DNA from: Oscillospiraceae bacterium
GTDB lineage: Bacteria > Bacillota > Clostridia > Oscillospirales > Ruminococcaceae
Direction of reading: 5' to 3'
Length of the DNA: 40,737 bases
Assembly: GCA_017560985.1 (NCBI GenBank)
Contig: JAFZDX010000087.1
Location: 1-40,737, forward strand
Below the pieces are notes generated by a model. It saw nothing but the letters and a program-made list of their open reading frames with translations, ran no database searches and had not been told where the DNA came from. Positions 7,409-13,779 of the stretch are shown here, piece after piece. The translations under genes were made by a program, and so were the position numbers. Position 1 is the first letter of the stretch. Each line of letters opens with the position of its first letter.

Positions 7409-7825
7409 ATGAAAATAGCAGTTACTTATGAAAATGGTATGGTTTTTCAGCATTTTGGCAGAACACAGCAGTTTAAAGTATATGAAGTTGTGGACGGCAA
7501 AATGGTGGATATGAAAGTGGTAAGTTCTGGCGGCAGTGGCCACGGCGCGCTGGCGGGTGTACTGTCCAGACTGGGTGTAAATGTTCTTATCTGCGGTGGT
7601 ATGGGTATGGGGGCAAAAAATGCACTGGCAGCAGCAGGTATTGAAGTGCGTGGAGGTGTACAGGGCGAAGCTGACCTGGCAGTGGCAGCATTTCTGGAAG
7701 ACAAACTGGCATTTGACCCAGATTACAGATGCGACCACCACGACCACCATCACGGTGATGACCACGAATGTGGCGACCACGGCTGTGGTGAACACGATTG
7801 TGGCGACCACGATTGTCATCATTAA
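7409..7825 (+). CDS. NifX/NifB-type dinitrogenase cofactor-like protein
   Basis: A 138-residue protein. Residues 1-100 form a dinitrogenase iron-molybdenum cofactor biosynthesis domain (PF02579, NifX/NafY/NifB C-terminal fold), with HFGRTQQFKVYEV and the glycine-rich GGMGMGAKNALAAAGIEV. Residues 106-138 form a tail with 11 His, 5 Cys and many Asp in a repeating C-G-D-H pattern. No nif genes are present, so nitrogen fixation is unlikely; such stand-alone proteins are thought to carry metal clusters. The tail suggests storage or delivery of a divalent metal (inference). A ribosome binding site AAGGAG precedes the ATG. Cotranscribed with the DUF134 gene. Confidence 0.85.
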   Translation: MKIAVTYENGMVFQHFGRTQQFKVYEVVDGKMVDMKVVSSGGSGHGALAGVLSRLGVNVLICGGMGMGAKNALAAAGIEVRGGVQGEADLAVAAFLEDKLAFDPDYRCDHHDHHHGDDHECGDHGCGEHDCGDHDCHH

Positions 7826-7847
7826 GCCAATATAATATGCTAATTCA

Positions 7848-7884
7848 AAACAGCCAATGGCATACGCCATTGGCTGTTTGTTTA
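7848..7884 (+). terminator. Terminator of the DUF134 operon
   Basis: A perfect 14-bp stem AAACAGCCAATGGC/GCCATTGGCTGTTT (7848-7861, 7866-7879) with loop ATAC and T-rich flank. It also lies just beyond the stop of the convergent XRE gene (7885), so it may serve both. Confidence 0.85.
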
Positions 7885-8343
7885 TCACATTTTTTTATAA
7901 AAATATCTGGCTACAATTATGGCAACACCTATCACCCATACACAGCCAACTGCAGGAAGCCCACAAATCATAACCAACGTATGCAGTTCAGTCAGACTCA
8001 TCTGCGGCAGTGCAGTAATAAAGATAGTCAGCAACTGTACCAATTTTAAAGAAAATGCAAAAACTATTATCATACATACTATAAATATGACTATATTGGC
8101 AGTGTATGTTTTGTCTTTTGAATTATTGTTTCTGTTTATATACTGTTCTCCATCTCCCAACAGATAATCAAAAGACACATTGAAAATCTTTGCCAGCTTG
8201 ATTATATTTTCTGTTTCCGGCAGAGAAATGTCCAGTTCCCAGCGAGATACAGCCTGGCGTGAAACTCCCAACTGACCTGCTAATGTTTCCTGGGACATAC
8301 CTGACTGTTTTCTTAAACTTTGTAATTTAGCACCAAGTGTCAT
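7885..8343 (-). CDS. XRE family regulator with membrane segments
   Basis: A 152-residue protein. Residues 1-65 are a Cro/C1-type helix-turn-helix (SGMSQETLAGQLGVSRQAVSRWE, then NIIKLAKIFNVSFDYLLGD). The C-terminal half has two hydrophobic helices, about residues 83-106 and 121-146, so the DNA-binding domain would be tethered to the membrane. The frame continues upstream into a dispersed palindrome, but the ATG at 8343 with AGGAGA ahead is the natural start. It resembles the larger XRE protein just upstream in its first 65 residues. Target genes are unknown. Confidence 0.85.
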   Translation of the reverse strand: MTLGAKLQSLRKQSGMSQETLAGQLGVSRQAVSRWELDISLPETENIIKLAKIFNVSFDYLLGDGEQYINRNNNSKDKTYTANIVIFIVCMIIVFAFSLKLVQLLTIFITALPQMSLTELHTLVMICGLPAVGCVWVIGVAIIVARYFYKKM

Positions 8344-8364
8344 TATTATCTCCTGTTCATTATA

Positions 8365-8391
8365 GTGGGACGTCGAGGCTTCGTCCCTGCG
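8365..8391. repeat. Dispersed palindrome copy 2
   Basis: GTGGGACG and CGTCCCTGCG face each other. It lies between the two XRE genes, 13 bases from copy 3. Confidence 0.65.
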
Positions 8392-8403
8392 CAATTTTAT
8401 TAT

Positions 8404-8432
8404 GTGGGATGTCCGGGAGGCCATCCCCTACG
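8404..8432. repeat. Dispersed palindrome copy 3
   Basis: GTGGGATG pairs with CATCCCCTACG around TCCGGGAGGC. The inner sequence TCCGGGAG is shared with copy 5 at 10453, evidence of common descent rather than independent hairpins. Confidence 0.7.
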
Positions 8433-8493
8433 CATTGTTTTCAATAAGATTATACCAATTACGGCCGCAATTTGCCACCACATTGAAATGGAA

Positions 8494-8526
8494 AGTCCGC
8501 AATCTATAATTGCGGACTGTTTTTTG
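8494..8526 (+). terminator. Plus-oriented hairpin with T run
   Basis: AGTCCGCAAT (8494-8503) pairs with ATTGCGGACT (8509-8518), followed by GTTTTTTG. It has the form of a plus-strand terminator, yet no plus-strand gene precedes it; both flanking genes run on the minus strand. It may end a small RNA, or act weakly on the minus strand after the XRE gene at 8543-9535. Confidence 0.55.
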
Positions 8527-8542
8527 TTATGATAATTATTTT

Positions 8543-9535
8543 TTATCCTTTTTTTATCTGTGCGGCGGCAAAACTTTCTACTGCCATATACAATACTGCG
8601 GCAACAGGCCATACGGCCCAGGTTTTACTCCAAGCACCTGTAGCAAATGATACAGCCAGGTAAGCCGCTGTTACAATGCAGAAATACACAACAGTCAGTG
8701 TATGGAGTTTTTTGCTGATATATTTCTTTTCCGGTGTAAAATCTTCCAACTGTAGCAGCCGCAGGTATGAATCATTTATGTTGGAACTGCGCACCATCAG
8801 ATATGTAGCGATTGCAATAAGGGTAAGAAGAACGCAAACCATACAAGCCATAACAAAATCTGACACAGACAGCGCCACAGCCAGCATCATAGGAACAACC
8901 GCTGTTATACACAGGGCTACACCACCGGCGATTGATGTGCGGTGTGACTGTGCATATTCTTCCATTTTTCTTTCCACAATACCTTTTACACCATATTCCA
9001 ATGTAAATTCTTCTTTTCCTATGTATTCATATTTTGACAGCTGCATTTCATTGAGAATAGTGATAACCACACCAATGGCAACCATCACCAGCAATATTGC
9101 CACACCCAGACCGCCTGCCATATCTTCTGTTATAAACGCCATTTCTCCGTTTACCATTCTTTCGCTCAATGCACCAAGCAGTATAAGAGGTATAGGGCAA
9201 AGAATAAACAGTGCCACTGCCAAAGCAGTTTTGGATGAAAGTTTTTCTTTTATTTCCATAAATTTTGCTGCTTCTTCCATAGAGATTACCAGACCATCTG
9301 CTCCGCCTTTCTCTGTGGTTGCAGGCTGTATTTCTTCCACTTCGTCTTTCAGAAGATAGTCTGTAGAAACGCCAAACAGACTGCTCATTTTAATTATTTT
9401 ATCCAGGTCAGGTATGGACAAACCACCTTCCCACTTTGAAACAGACTGTCTGGAAACATTCAGCATCTCTGCCAGCTGTTCCTGGGACCAGCCCCGCTGT
9501 TTTCGCAGTTTGATTATTTTATCAGCTAAAATCAT
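8543..9535 (-). CDS. XRE family regulator with multi-pass membrane domain
   Basis: A 330-residue protein. Residues 1-65 are a Cro/C1-type helix-turn-helix (RGWSQEQLAEMLNVSRQSVSKWEGGLSIPDL..LLKDE). After a linker, about six hydrophobic helices follow, starting around residues 104-122, 138-162, 200-221, 225-250, 279-298 and 304-322. This architecture is common in Clostridia and is assumed to be a membrane-bound repressor or sensor. The ATG has CCGGAGG ahead. It is followed on the same strand by a second, smaller XRE-membrane protein about 200 bases away. No function beyond DNA binding can be assigned. Confidence 0.85.
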   Translation of the reverse strand: MILADKIIKLRKQRGWSQEQLAEMLNVSRQSVSKWEGGLSIPDLDKIIKMSSLFGVSTDYLLKDEVEEIQPATTEKGGADGLVISMEEAAKFMEIKEKLSSKTALAVALFILCPIPLILLGALSERMVNGEMAFITEDMAGGLGVAILLVMVAIGVVITILNEMQLSKYEYIGKEEFTLEYGVKGIVERKMEEYAQSHRTSIAGGVALCITAVVPMMLAVALSVSDFVMACMVCVLLTLIAIATYLMVRSSNINDSYLRLLQLEDFTPEKKYISKKLHTLTVVYFCIVTAAYLAVSFATGAWSKTWAVWPVAAVLYMAVESFAAAQIKKG

Positions 9536-9563
9536 TGTTTTTCCTCCGGTATTTTATGGTTTA

Positions 9564-9572
9564 AGTATACCA
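9564..9572 (-). promoter_or_regulatory. Extended -10 promoter of the larger XRE gene
   Basis: On the minus strand TGGTATACT is an extended -10 (TGN-TATACT) 28 bases before the ATG, without a good -35. The same TGGTATACT string forms both divergent promoters between polA and dus. Confidence 0.5.
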
Positions 9573-9639
9573 TTTATTTGCTTTACATACCAGCAACCAG
9601 AGTTGATATTTTGTAACCTGGCAGTTGCAAACAGCAATT

Positions 9640-9672
9640 CAGCCATTGGCAATATGCCAATGGCTGTTTTTT
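9640..9672. terminator. Hairpin after the SDR gene
   Basis: CAGCCATTGGCA (9640-9651) pairs perfectly with TGCCAATGGCTG (9655-9666); TTTTTTC follows on the plus strand. It sits 7 bases beyond the SDR stop (minus strand), where the flank is only moderately T-rich. It shares CAGCCAATGGC/GCCATTGGCTG arms with the terminator at 7848-7879. Confidence 0.6.
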
Positions 9673-9679
9673 CTTCGTT

Positions 9680-10399
9680 TTATAAGCTTATTCCACCATC
9701 TACCACTATATTCTGACCTGTGATAAATGAGGCATCGTCGCTGATTAAAAACTTTACTGCCTTTGCCACATCTTCCGGCAGACCAATGCGGCCAAGTGGT
9801 GTTTCATCTGCCAATGCCTGCAAATCTTCAGTTGTATAGCAGTCCAACATTGCTGTTTTAATAACGCCGGGGCTGACACAGTTTACGCGCACACCGGACG
9901 GGCCGATTTCCTTTGCCATTGCTTTTGTAAATGTAACCACTCCCCCTTTTGCGGCAGAATAAACAGCTTCGCAGGAAGCACCCACTACACCCCAGATGGA
10001 AGAAATATTCACAATAACGCCGCTGTGGTTTTTAACCATATGCTTTGCGGCAAATTTTGTGGAGTAGATTACACCATTCAGGTCGGTATTTATGAGATGC
10101 AGAATTTCACTTTCCGTCATATCCTGTACAAGACCTGTAAAAGCAGTGCCTGCATTGTTTACCACTGCATCTATTCTGCCAAAAGCGGACAGTACATCGT
10201 CATACAGTTTTTCCACAGATTCAAAAGAAGAAATATCGCAGTGGAAAGCCTGTGCGTTGCCAAGCTGCGCACACAGTTTTTCTGCATTTTCCTTATTCTT
10301 ATTGTAAGTCAGTGCAACAGCATAGCCTGCATCTGACATTTCTTTTGCAATGGCGGCACCTATGCCACCGGAAGCACCTGTGATTAAAACTGTTTTCAT
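9680..10399 (-). CDS. SDR family oxidoreductase (FabG-like)
   Basis: A 239-residue classical short-chain dehydrogenase/reductase. The NAD(P)-binding TGASGGIG is at residues 7-14, NNAG at 81-84, and the catalytic set S134, Y147, K151 (YSAAK) is intact. The C-terminal GRIGLPEDVAKAV and ITGQNIVVDGGISL segments are typical of FabG-type enzymes. It could be a 3-oxoacyl-ACP reductase, but no other fatty-acid genes are adjacent except acpP 1.5 kb away in a different unit, so the substrate is left open. The ATG at 10399 has GGAG 7 bases ahead and gives the family start; the frame extends four codons further without support. Confidence 0.87.
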   Translation of the reverse strand: MKTVLITGASGGIGAAIAKEMSDAGYAVALTYNKNKENAEKLCAQLGNAQAFHCDISSFESVEKLYDDVLSAFGRIDAVVNNAGTAFTGLVQDMTESEILHLINTDLNGVIYSTKFAAKHMVKNHSGVIVNISSIWGVVGASCEAVYSAAKGGVVTFTKAMAKEIGPSGVRVNCVSPGVIKTAMLDCYTTEDLQALADETPLGRIGLPEDVAKAVKFLISDDASFITGQNIVVDGGISL

Positions 10400-10411
10400 A
10401 GTTATCTCCAA

Positions 10412-10436
10412 CGGGCGATATGTGGATCGCCCTACG
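10412..10436. repeat. Dispersed palindrome copy 4
   Basis: GGGCGAT (10413-10419) pairs with ATCGCCC (10426-10432), followed by TACG. It is a variant of the family with GCGAT arms, located just ahead of the SDR start. Confidence 0.6.
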
Positions 10437-10452
10437 AATTTTATCTGATTCA

Positions 10453-10482
10453 GTGGGACGTCCGGGAGACCGTCCCTTACGG
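10453..10482. repeat. Dispersed palindrome copy 5
   Basis: GTGGGACG pairs with CGTCCCTTACGG around TCCGGGAGAC, nearly identical to copy 3 at 8404. Confidence 0.7.
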
Positions 10483-10529
10483 TTTAATTATAAGATAAAA
10501 CGATGCAAATGTCTACTTTATAAAAGGAA

Positions 10530-10559
10530 AAGGGACGATGTGAGCATCGTCCCCTACGG
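10530..10559. repeat. Dispersed palindrome copy 6 (possible terminator)
   Basis: GGGACGATG (10532-10540) pairs with CATCGTCCC (10545-10553), followed by CTACGG. On the minus strand it lies 11 bases after the RarA-C-like gene stop and is followed by CTTTTCCTTTT, so it could terminate that operon. The rest of 10400-10570 holds only these repeats. Confidence 0.7.
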
Positions 10560-10570
10560 TTTAATTCAAA

Positions 10571-11194
10571 TTATGCCTGCCATACATTGTATGTAAATGA
10601 GCCTGGCAGTGGTTTTGTTTCGTTTTTGATTTCTTCTTTGATAACTTCTTTCAGCTGCAGACGGTATGTGTCGTCATAACCTTCCATAACTGGGAAAACT
10701 TTGCTGGCTTCATCAAGGAAGTGAATGATATCACGACCTTTTGCACGGCCTTTCACTGTATGCACATCGTATGCATAATCAGGAATTTCGCACACTGCAC
10801 CCTGTTCAACTTCTTTAATTACGATGTTTTTCAGACAGTCTGTTGAACGGTCCTTTGGCTGCTGGCAAAGGAAACGGATTGCGTGCATAAAGAAGAATGG
10901 GCGGTCGCCGTCAAAATATGGGAATTTCTGACGTGCCTGATCCAGATTGCGGATAACTTCGATAGCACGTGGATTGCCAAAGCCGATGTCTTCAACTGCG
11001 ATAGCATTCAGTCTGCGCCACAGTTTGTTTTCCAGATGTTCGCTGGTGATGTAAAGTTCATAAGCCATATCGATGGCGATTTCATAGTCAGCGTGACGGA
11101 TAGCTTTCTGCACACCTGCAATAAGTTCGTCACAAGGCAGACCATTTCTGCTTTTCATGCTGCCCCAAGGGTCAAAAGTATCTGTTGTAGCCAT
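10571..11194 (-). CDS. RarA/MgsA C-terminal-like protein, paralog 2
   Basis: A 207-residue protein without a P-loop. It resembles the C-terminal part of the RarA/MgsA (COG2256) recombination ATPase: DELIAGVQKAIRHADYEIA corresponds to the helix before the lid, LWRRLNAIAVEDIGFGNPRAIEV to the conserved R-R-x-x-x-x-A-x-E-D-x-G-x-x-x-P segment, and AIRFLCQQPKDRSTD to the L-x-x-A-P-K-S segment. The end (YDVHTVKGRAKGRDIIHFLD) resembles the C-terminal Y-x-H-D region. The AAA+ domain is missing. It is well over half identical by eye to the gene 13 bases upstream. AAAGGAGG precedes the ATG. It may act in DNA repair, perhaps as a structural part of a tetramer, but no function is proven. Confidence 0.75.
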   Translation of the reverse strand: MATTDTFDPWGSMKSRNGLPCDELIAGVQKAIRHADYEIAIDMAYELYITSEHLENKLWRRLNAIAVEDIGFGNPRAIEVIRNLDQARQKFPYFDGDRPFFFMHAIRFLCQQPKDRSTDCLKNIVIKEVEQGAVCEIPDYAYDVHTVKGRAKGRDIIHFLDEASKVFPVMEGYDDTYRLQLKEVIKEEIKNETKPLPGSFTYNVWQA

Positions 11195-11207
11195 AGTCCT
11201 GCCTCCT

Positions 11208-11822
11208 TTAATCTATTGTATATTCAAATGAGCCCTGTTTAGGCTGAATGTTGTTTTCAATTTCGTTTTTAACTATTTCTCTGAATTTCAGGCGGTATGT
11301 ATCATCATAACCTTCCATAAGAGGTGTAACCCGGCTGGAAACATCCAGGAAATGCATTACATCACGGCCCTTTGCACGGCCTTTTGCTGTGTGCACGTCA
11401 TAGGCATAGTCTGGTACTTCCGGTACATAACCCTGTTCAAATTTTTTGATAACCAGGTTTTTCAGACAGTCTGTGGAACGTTCTTTTGGCTGTGCGCACA
11501 GATAGCGGATAGCATAGAAGAAAAACAGTGGTCTGTCGCCGTCTGTATATCTGAACTGTTTTCTTGCTTCGTCCAGTTTGTTGATAACACAGATAGCATA
11601 TGGGTTGCCAAAACCGATGTCTTCACATGCGATAATTGTAAGACGGCGCCACAGCTTGTCTTCAAACTGTTCTGAAGTGATGTACATTTCGTAAGCAATG
11701 CGCACTGCTACTTCATAGTCTGCACGTCTGATGGATTTCTGCAGGCCGGCCACCAGTTCGTCACCTGGTACGCCATTACGGCTGGTAATGCCTGCCCAAG
11801 GGTCATAGGACATAAATGACAT
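11208..11822 (-). CDS. RarA/MgsA C-terminal-like protein, paralog 1
   Basis: A 204-residue paralog of the following gene, sharing SRNGxPxDELxAGxQK, YEMYITSEQFEDKLWRR, ACEDIGFGNPYAI and PKERSTDCLKN. The E67-D68 pair sits in the segment equivalent to the A-x-E-D-x-G motif of RarA/MgsA. It lacks Walker A and B motifs, so it cannot be an ATPase by itself. The ATG follows CGGAGGAATTTTT. It is first in a two-gene operon whose promoter overlaps the acpP terminator. Whether it partners a full-length RarA elsewhere or replaces it is unknown; no such ATPase is in the window. An alternative would be an uncharacterised helical DNA-associated family only distantly related to RarA. Confidence 0.75.
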   Translation of the reverse strand: MSFMSYDPWAGITSRNGVPGDELVAGLQKSIRRADYEVAVRIAYEMYITSEQFEDKLWRRLTIIACEDIGFGNPYAICVINKLDEARKQFRYTDGDRPLFFFYAIRYLCAQPKERSTDCLKNLVIKKFEQGYVPEVPDYAYDVHTAKGRAKGRDVMHFLDVSSRVTPLMEGYDDTYRLKFREIVKNEIENNIQPKQGSFEYTID

Positions 11823-11836
11823 AAAAATTCCTCCGT

Positions 11837-11865
11837 TTTATATGTAATCAATAATATTTTGTTAA
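11837..11865 (-). promoter_or_regulatory. Promoter of the RarA-C-like operon
   Basis: On the minus strand TTAACA (11860-11865), 17 bp, TATAAA (11837-11842). The -35 overlaps the T run of the acpP terminator. Confidence 0.5.
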
Positions 11866-11897
11866 AAAACATGCCCTTATAAAGTTATAAGGGCATG
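11864..11897 (-). terminator. acpP terminator
   Basis: On the minus strand CATGCCCTTAT and ATAAGGGCATG (11887-11897 with 11870-11880) form an 11-bp stem followed by six T residues, directly after the acpP stop. Confidence 0.87.
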
Positions 11898-11904
11898 GGT
11901 AATA

Positions 11905-12144
11905 TTACATATTTTCTTCGATGTAGTCTACAACGTCTTTAACTGTAACCAGTTTGTCCAGGATTTCATCTGGAACTTCTACACCGAATTCATCTTCAAC
12001 ATCCATAATAAGGTCAACCATATCCAGGCTGTCTGCATCAAAATCTTCACGCAGGTCTGCATCCAGTGTGATTTCATCAGCATCCAGGTCAAGGCCATTG
12101 CATACGATGTCGAACAGTTTTTCGATAATCTGTGCTCTTTCCAT
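11905..12144 (-). CDS. acpP: Acyl carrier protein
   Basis: A 79-residue acidic protein with the acyl carrier signature DADSLDMVDLIM; S39 is the site for 4'-phosphopantetheine attachment. It carries acyl chains in type II fatty-acid synthesis in the cytoplasm. Size and helical pattern match AcpP. GGAGATATATT precedes the ATG. It has its own strong promoter and terminator and no fab genes adjacent, unlike the usual fabD-fabG-acpP-fabF order, so it may be a second or relocated ACP. A role in another acyl pathway cannot be excluded. Confidence 0.88.
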   Translation of the reverse strand: MERAQIIEKLFDIVCNGLDLDADEITLDADLREDFDADSLDMVDLIMDVEDEFGVEVPDEILDKLVTVKDVVDYIEENM

Positions 12145-12195
12145 AATATATCTCCTTTATGAAAAATAATTTTTAATTAACATATAACAATTATA

Positions 12196-12223
12196 ATTGT
12201 ACTGTTTTTGCCCTGTTTGTCAA
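12196..12223 (-). promoter_or_regulatory. acpP promoter
   Basis: On the minus strand TTGACA (12218-12223), 16 bp, TACAAT (12196-12201). It lies immediately after the tsaD stop. Confidence 0.78.
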
Positions 12224-12230
12224 GATTTAA

Positions 12231-13232
12231 TTAGTCGAAATCAATGGCAAGGCTGGCAATGCCGTTCAGTTCCAGACCAGCTGTGCGACCATTTATAAAT
12301 TCATAATAACCTTGGGCGGCAATCATAGCGCCGTTGTCACCACACAAATCCATAGTTGGTGCAAAGAACTGTCTGTCACCTATTTTTTCCACAATCAGCT
12401 GCCTTAAACGTTTGTTGGCAGAAACACCGCCGGCAATAGCCACTTTGTCATAGCCGAACTCTTTGGCAGCATTTGCCAGGTTATCTGACAGAATCTGTGA
12501 AATCTTTTCCTGGAATACGGCAGCCAGTGAATTTTTGTCTGTTTCTTCGCCTTTCATATTATTGGTATTGTAAATATTTATAACCGCTGTTTTAAGGCCC
12601 GAAAAACTTACATCATATTTGTTTTCTGTATGTGGTGTAGGTAGTTTGTATTTTGACAGATCGCCTGTAAGGGCAGCCTTAGCAATAGCCGGACCGCCAG
12701 GATAACCCAGCCCCAGTGTACGGCTTACCTTGTCAAAGGCTTCACCAGCGGCATCGTCAATGGTGCGACCGATTACACGGAATTTTGTGTAGTCGTCAAC
12801 TGCCACAATATGGCTGTGACCGCCTGATGCCACAAGGCAGAGAAATGGCGGTTTCAGGTCAGGGTATGTAAGATAAAGTGCTGCAATATGACCGCGCAGG
12901 TGATGAACAGGCACCAGTGGTTTGCCGCTGGCAAAAGACAGACCTTTTGCATAGTTCAGCCCCACCAGCAATGCACCGATAAGACCAGGTGCAAAGGTGC
13001 ATGCAATAGCGTCCAGGTCATTGACTGTAAGATTGGCATCGTCAAAACACTTCTGCACCACTTCGCTGATTGCATCAATATGGCGGCGGGAAGCGATTTC
13101 AGGCACTACGCCACCGTAAAGGCCGTGTTCTTCCACCTGGGAATATACTATGTTTGATACTATTTGTCTGCCATCTTTTACGATGGAAGCAGCTGTTTCG
13201 TCACAGCTGGATTCGATTCCTAAAATATACAT
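12231..13232 (-). CDS. tsaD: tRNA threonylcarbamoyltransferase TsaD
   Basis: A 333-residue TsaD (Gcp/YgjD/Kae1), the catalytic subunit that transfers the threonylcarbamoyl group to A37 of ANN-decoding tRNAs. The N-terminal ILGIESSCDETAAS motif and metal ligands H111 and H115 (HHLRGH) are present, with the third ligand region in LCGDNGAMIAAQ near the C-terminus. The ATG at 13232 has AGAGGA ahead and gives the family start; the frame runs 17 codons further into a dispersed palindrome. It follows rimI as is usual, but tsaE and tsaB, which normally complete the cluster, are not in the window. Confidence 0.95.
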   Translation of the reverse strand: MYILGIESSCDETAASIVKDGRQIVSNIVYSQVEEHGLYGGVVPEIASRRHIDAISEVVQKCFDDANLTVNDLDAIACTFAPGLIGALLVGLNYAKGLSFASGKPLVPVHHLRGHIAALYLTYPDLKPPFLCLVASGGHSHIVAVDDYTKFRVIGRTIDDAAGEAFDKVSRTLGLGYPGGPAIAKAALTGDLSKYKLPTPHTENKYDVSFSGLKTAVINIYNTNNMKGEETDKNSLAAVFQEKISQILSDNLANAAKEFGYDKVAIAGGVSANKRLRQLIVEKIGDRQFFAPTMDLCGDNGAMIAAQGYYEFINGRTAGLELNGIASLAIDFD

Positions 13233-13256
13233 TTGTTTTCCTCTATATATTTTGTT

Positions 13257-13278
13257 GGGATGATGGGGCATCATTCCC
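13257..13278. repeat. Dispersed palindrome copy 7
   Basis: GGGATGATG (13257-13265) pairs with CATCATTCCC (13269-13278), with one bulged base. It sits between rimI and tsaD inside the operon. Confidence 0.6.
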
Positions 13279-13306
13279 TGCATTTTTCATTTTGTTTATA
13301 TAACAA

Positions 13307-13777
13307 TCAATTCAGTCCCATTATTCCGCCCTTAATAAGTTCCATTACGATGGCATCGTCTTCAGGGAAGGAGTAGAAGTTTCTGCGTTTACCCAGTGTT
13401 TCAAAACCCATTTTCTTATACAGGTTTATGGCGGCATCATTTTTACTGCGCACTTCCAGTACAATGCTGTTAACTGTTTTTGGCAATGCGATAATTGCAT
13501 TATGCAACAGTTTTTCAGCTATACCCTGTCTGCGGCACAGCGGATGTGTGCATATAAACACCAGTTCAGCATCTTCGGTAGCAATAAAGGAACAGAAAGC
13601 AACAGCCCTGCCTTCATATGTTGCTACATAGCTTTCTGTGGCTTCGTTGGCCAGGTCGCCTATCAGACCTTTCATACTCCAGCCATCCAGCACCTGGGAG
13701 TGAATTGATGTTACATCTTCAATATGATTTATTGAAAATGGCTCAACAACAATGTTTTCAAGATTTATTTTTTCCAT
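13307..13777 (-). CDS. rimI: Ribosomal protein S18-alanine N-acetyltransferase
   Basis: A 156-residue GNAT acetyltransferase that acetylates the N-terminal alanine of S18. The acetyl-CoA loop CRRQGIAEKLL is at about residues 81-91, and the C-terminal EVRSKNDAAINLYKKMGF segment is the RimI signature. It starts two bases after the polA stop and precedes tsaD; the rimI-tsaD pairing supports the assignment. The ribosome binding site GAAAGG lies within the end of polA, suggesting translational coupling. Confidence 0.9.
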   Translation of the reverse strand: MEKINLENIVVEPFSINHIEDVTSIHSQVLDGWSMKGLIGDLANEATESYVATYEGRAVAFCSFIATEDAELVFICTHPLCRRQGIAEKLLHNAIIALPKTVNSIVLEVRSKNDAAINLYKKMGFETLGKRRNFYSFPEDDAIVMELIKGGIMGLN

Positions 13778-13779
13778 AA

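Noticed and set aside
7409-7825. Nitrogen-fixation locus
   Set aside because: Only the NifX-like fold is present; no nifH, D, K, E or N and no nitrogenase regulator.
8365-10559. CRISPR array
   Set aside because: The repeats are few, irregularly spaced, palindromic and variable, without uniform spacers or cas genes.
12231-13283. Longer tsaD start at 13283
   Set aside because: It would translate through a dispersed palindrome; the ATG at 13232 has its own ribosome binding site and gives the family N-terminus.
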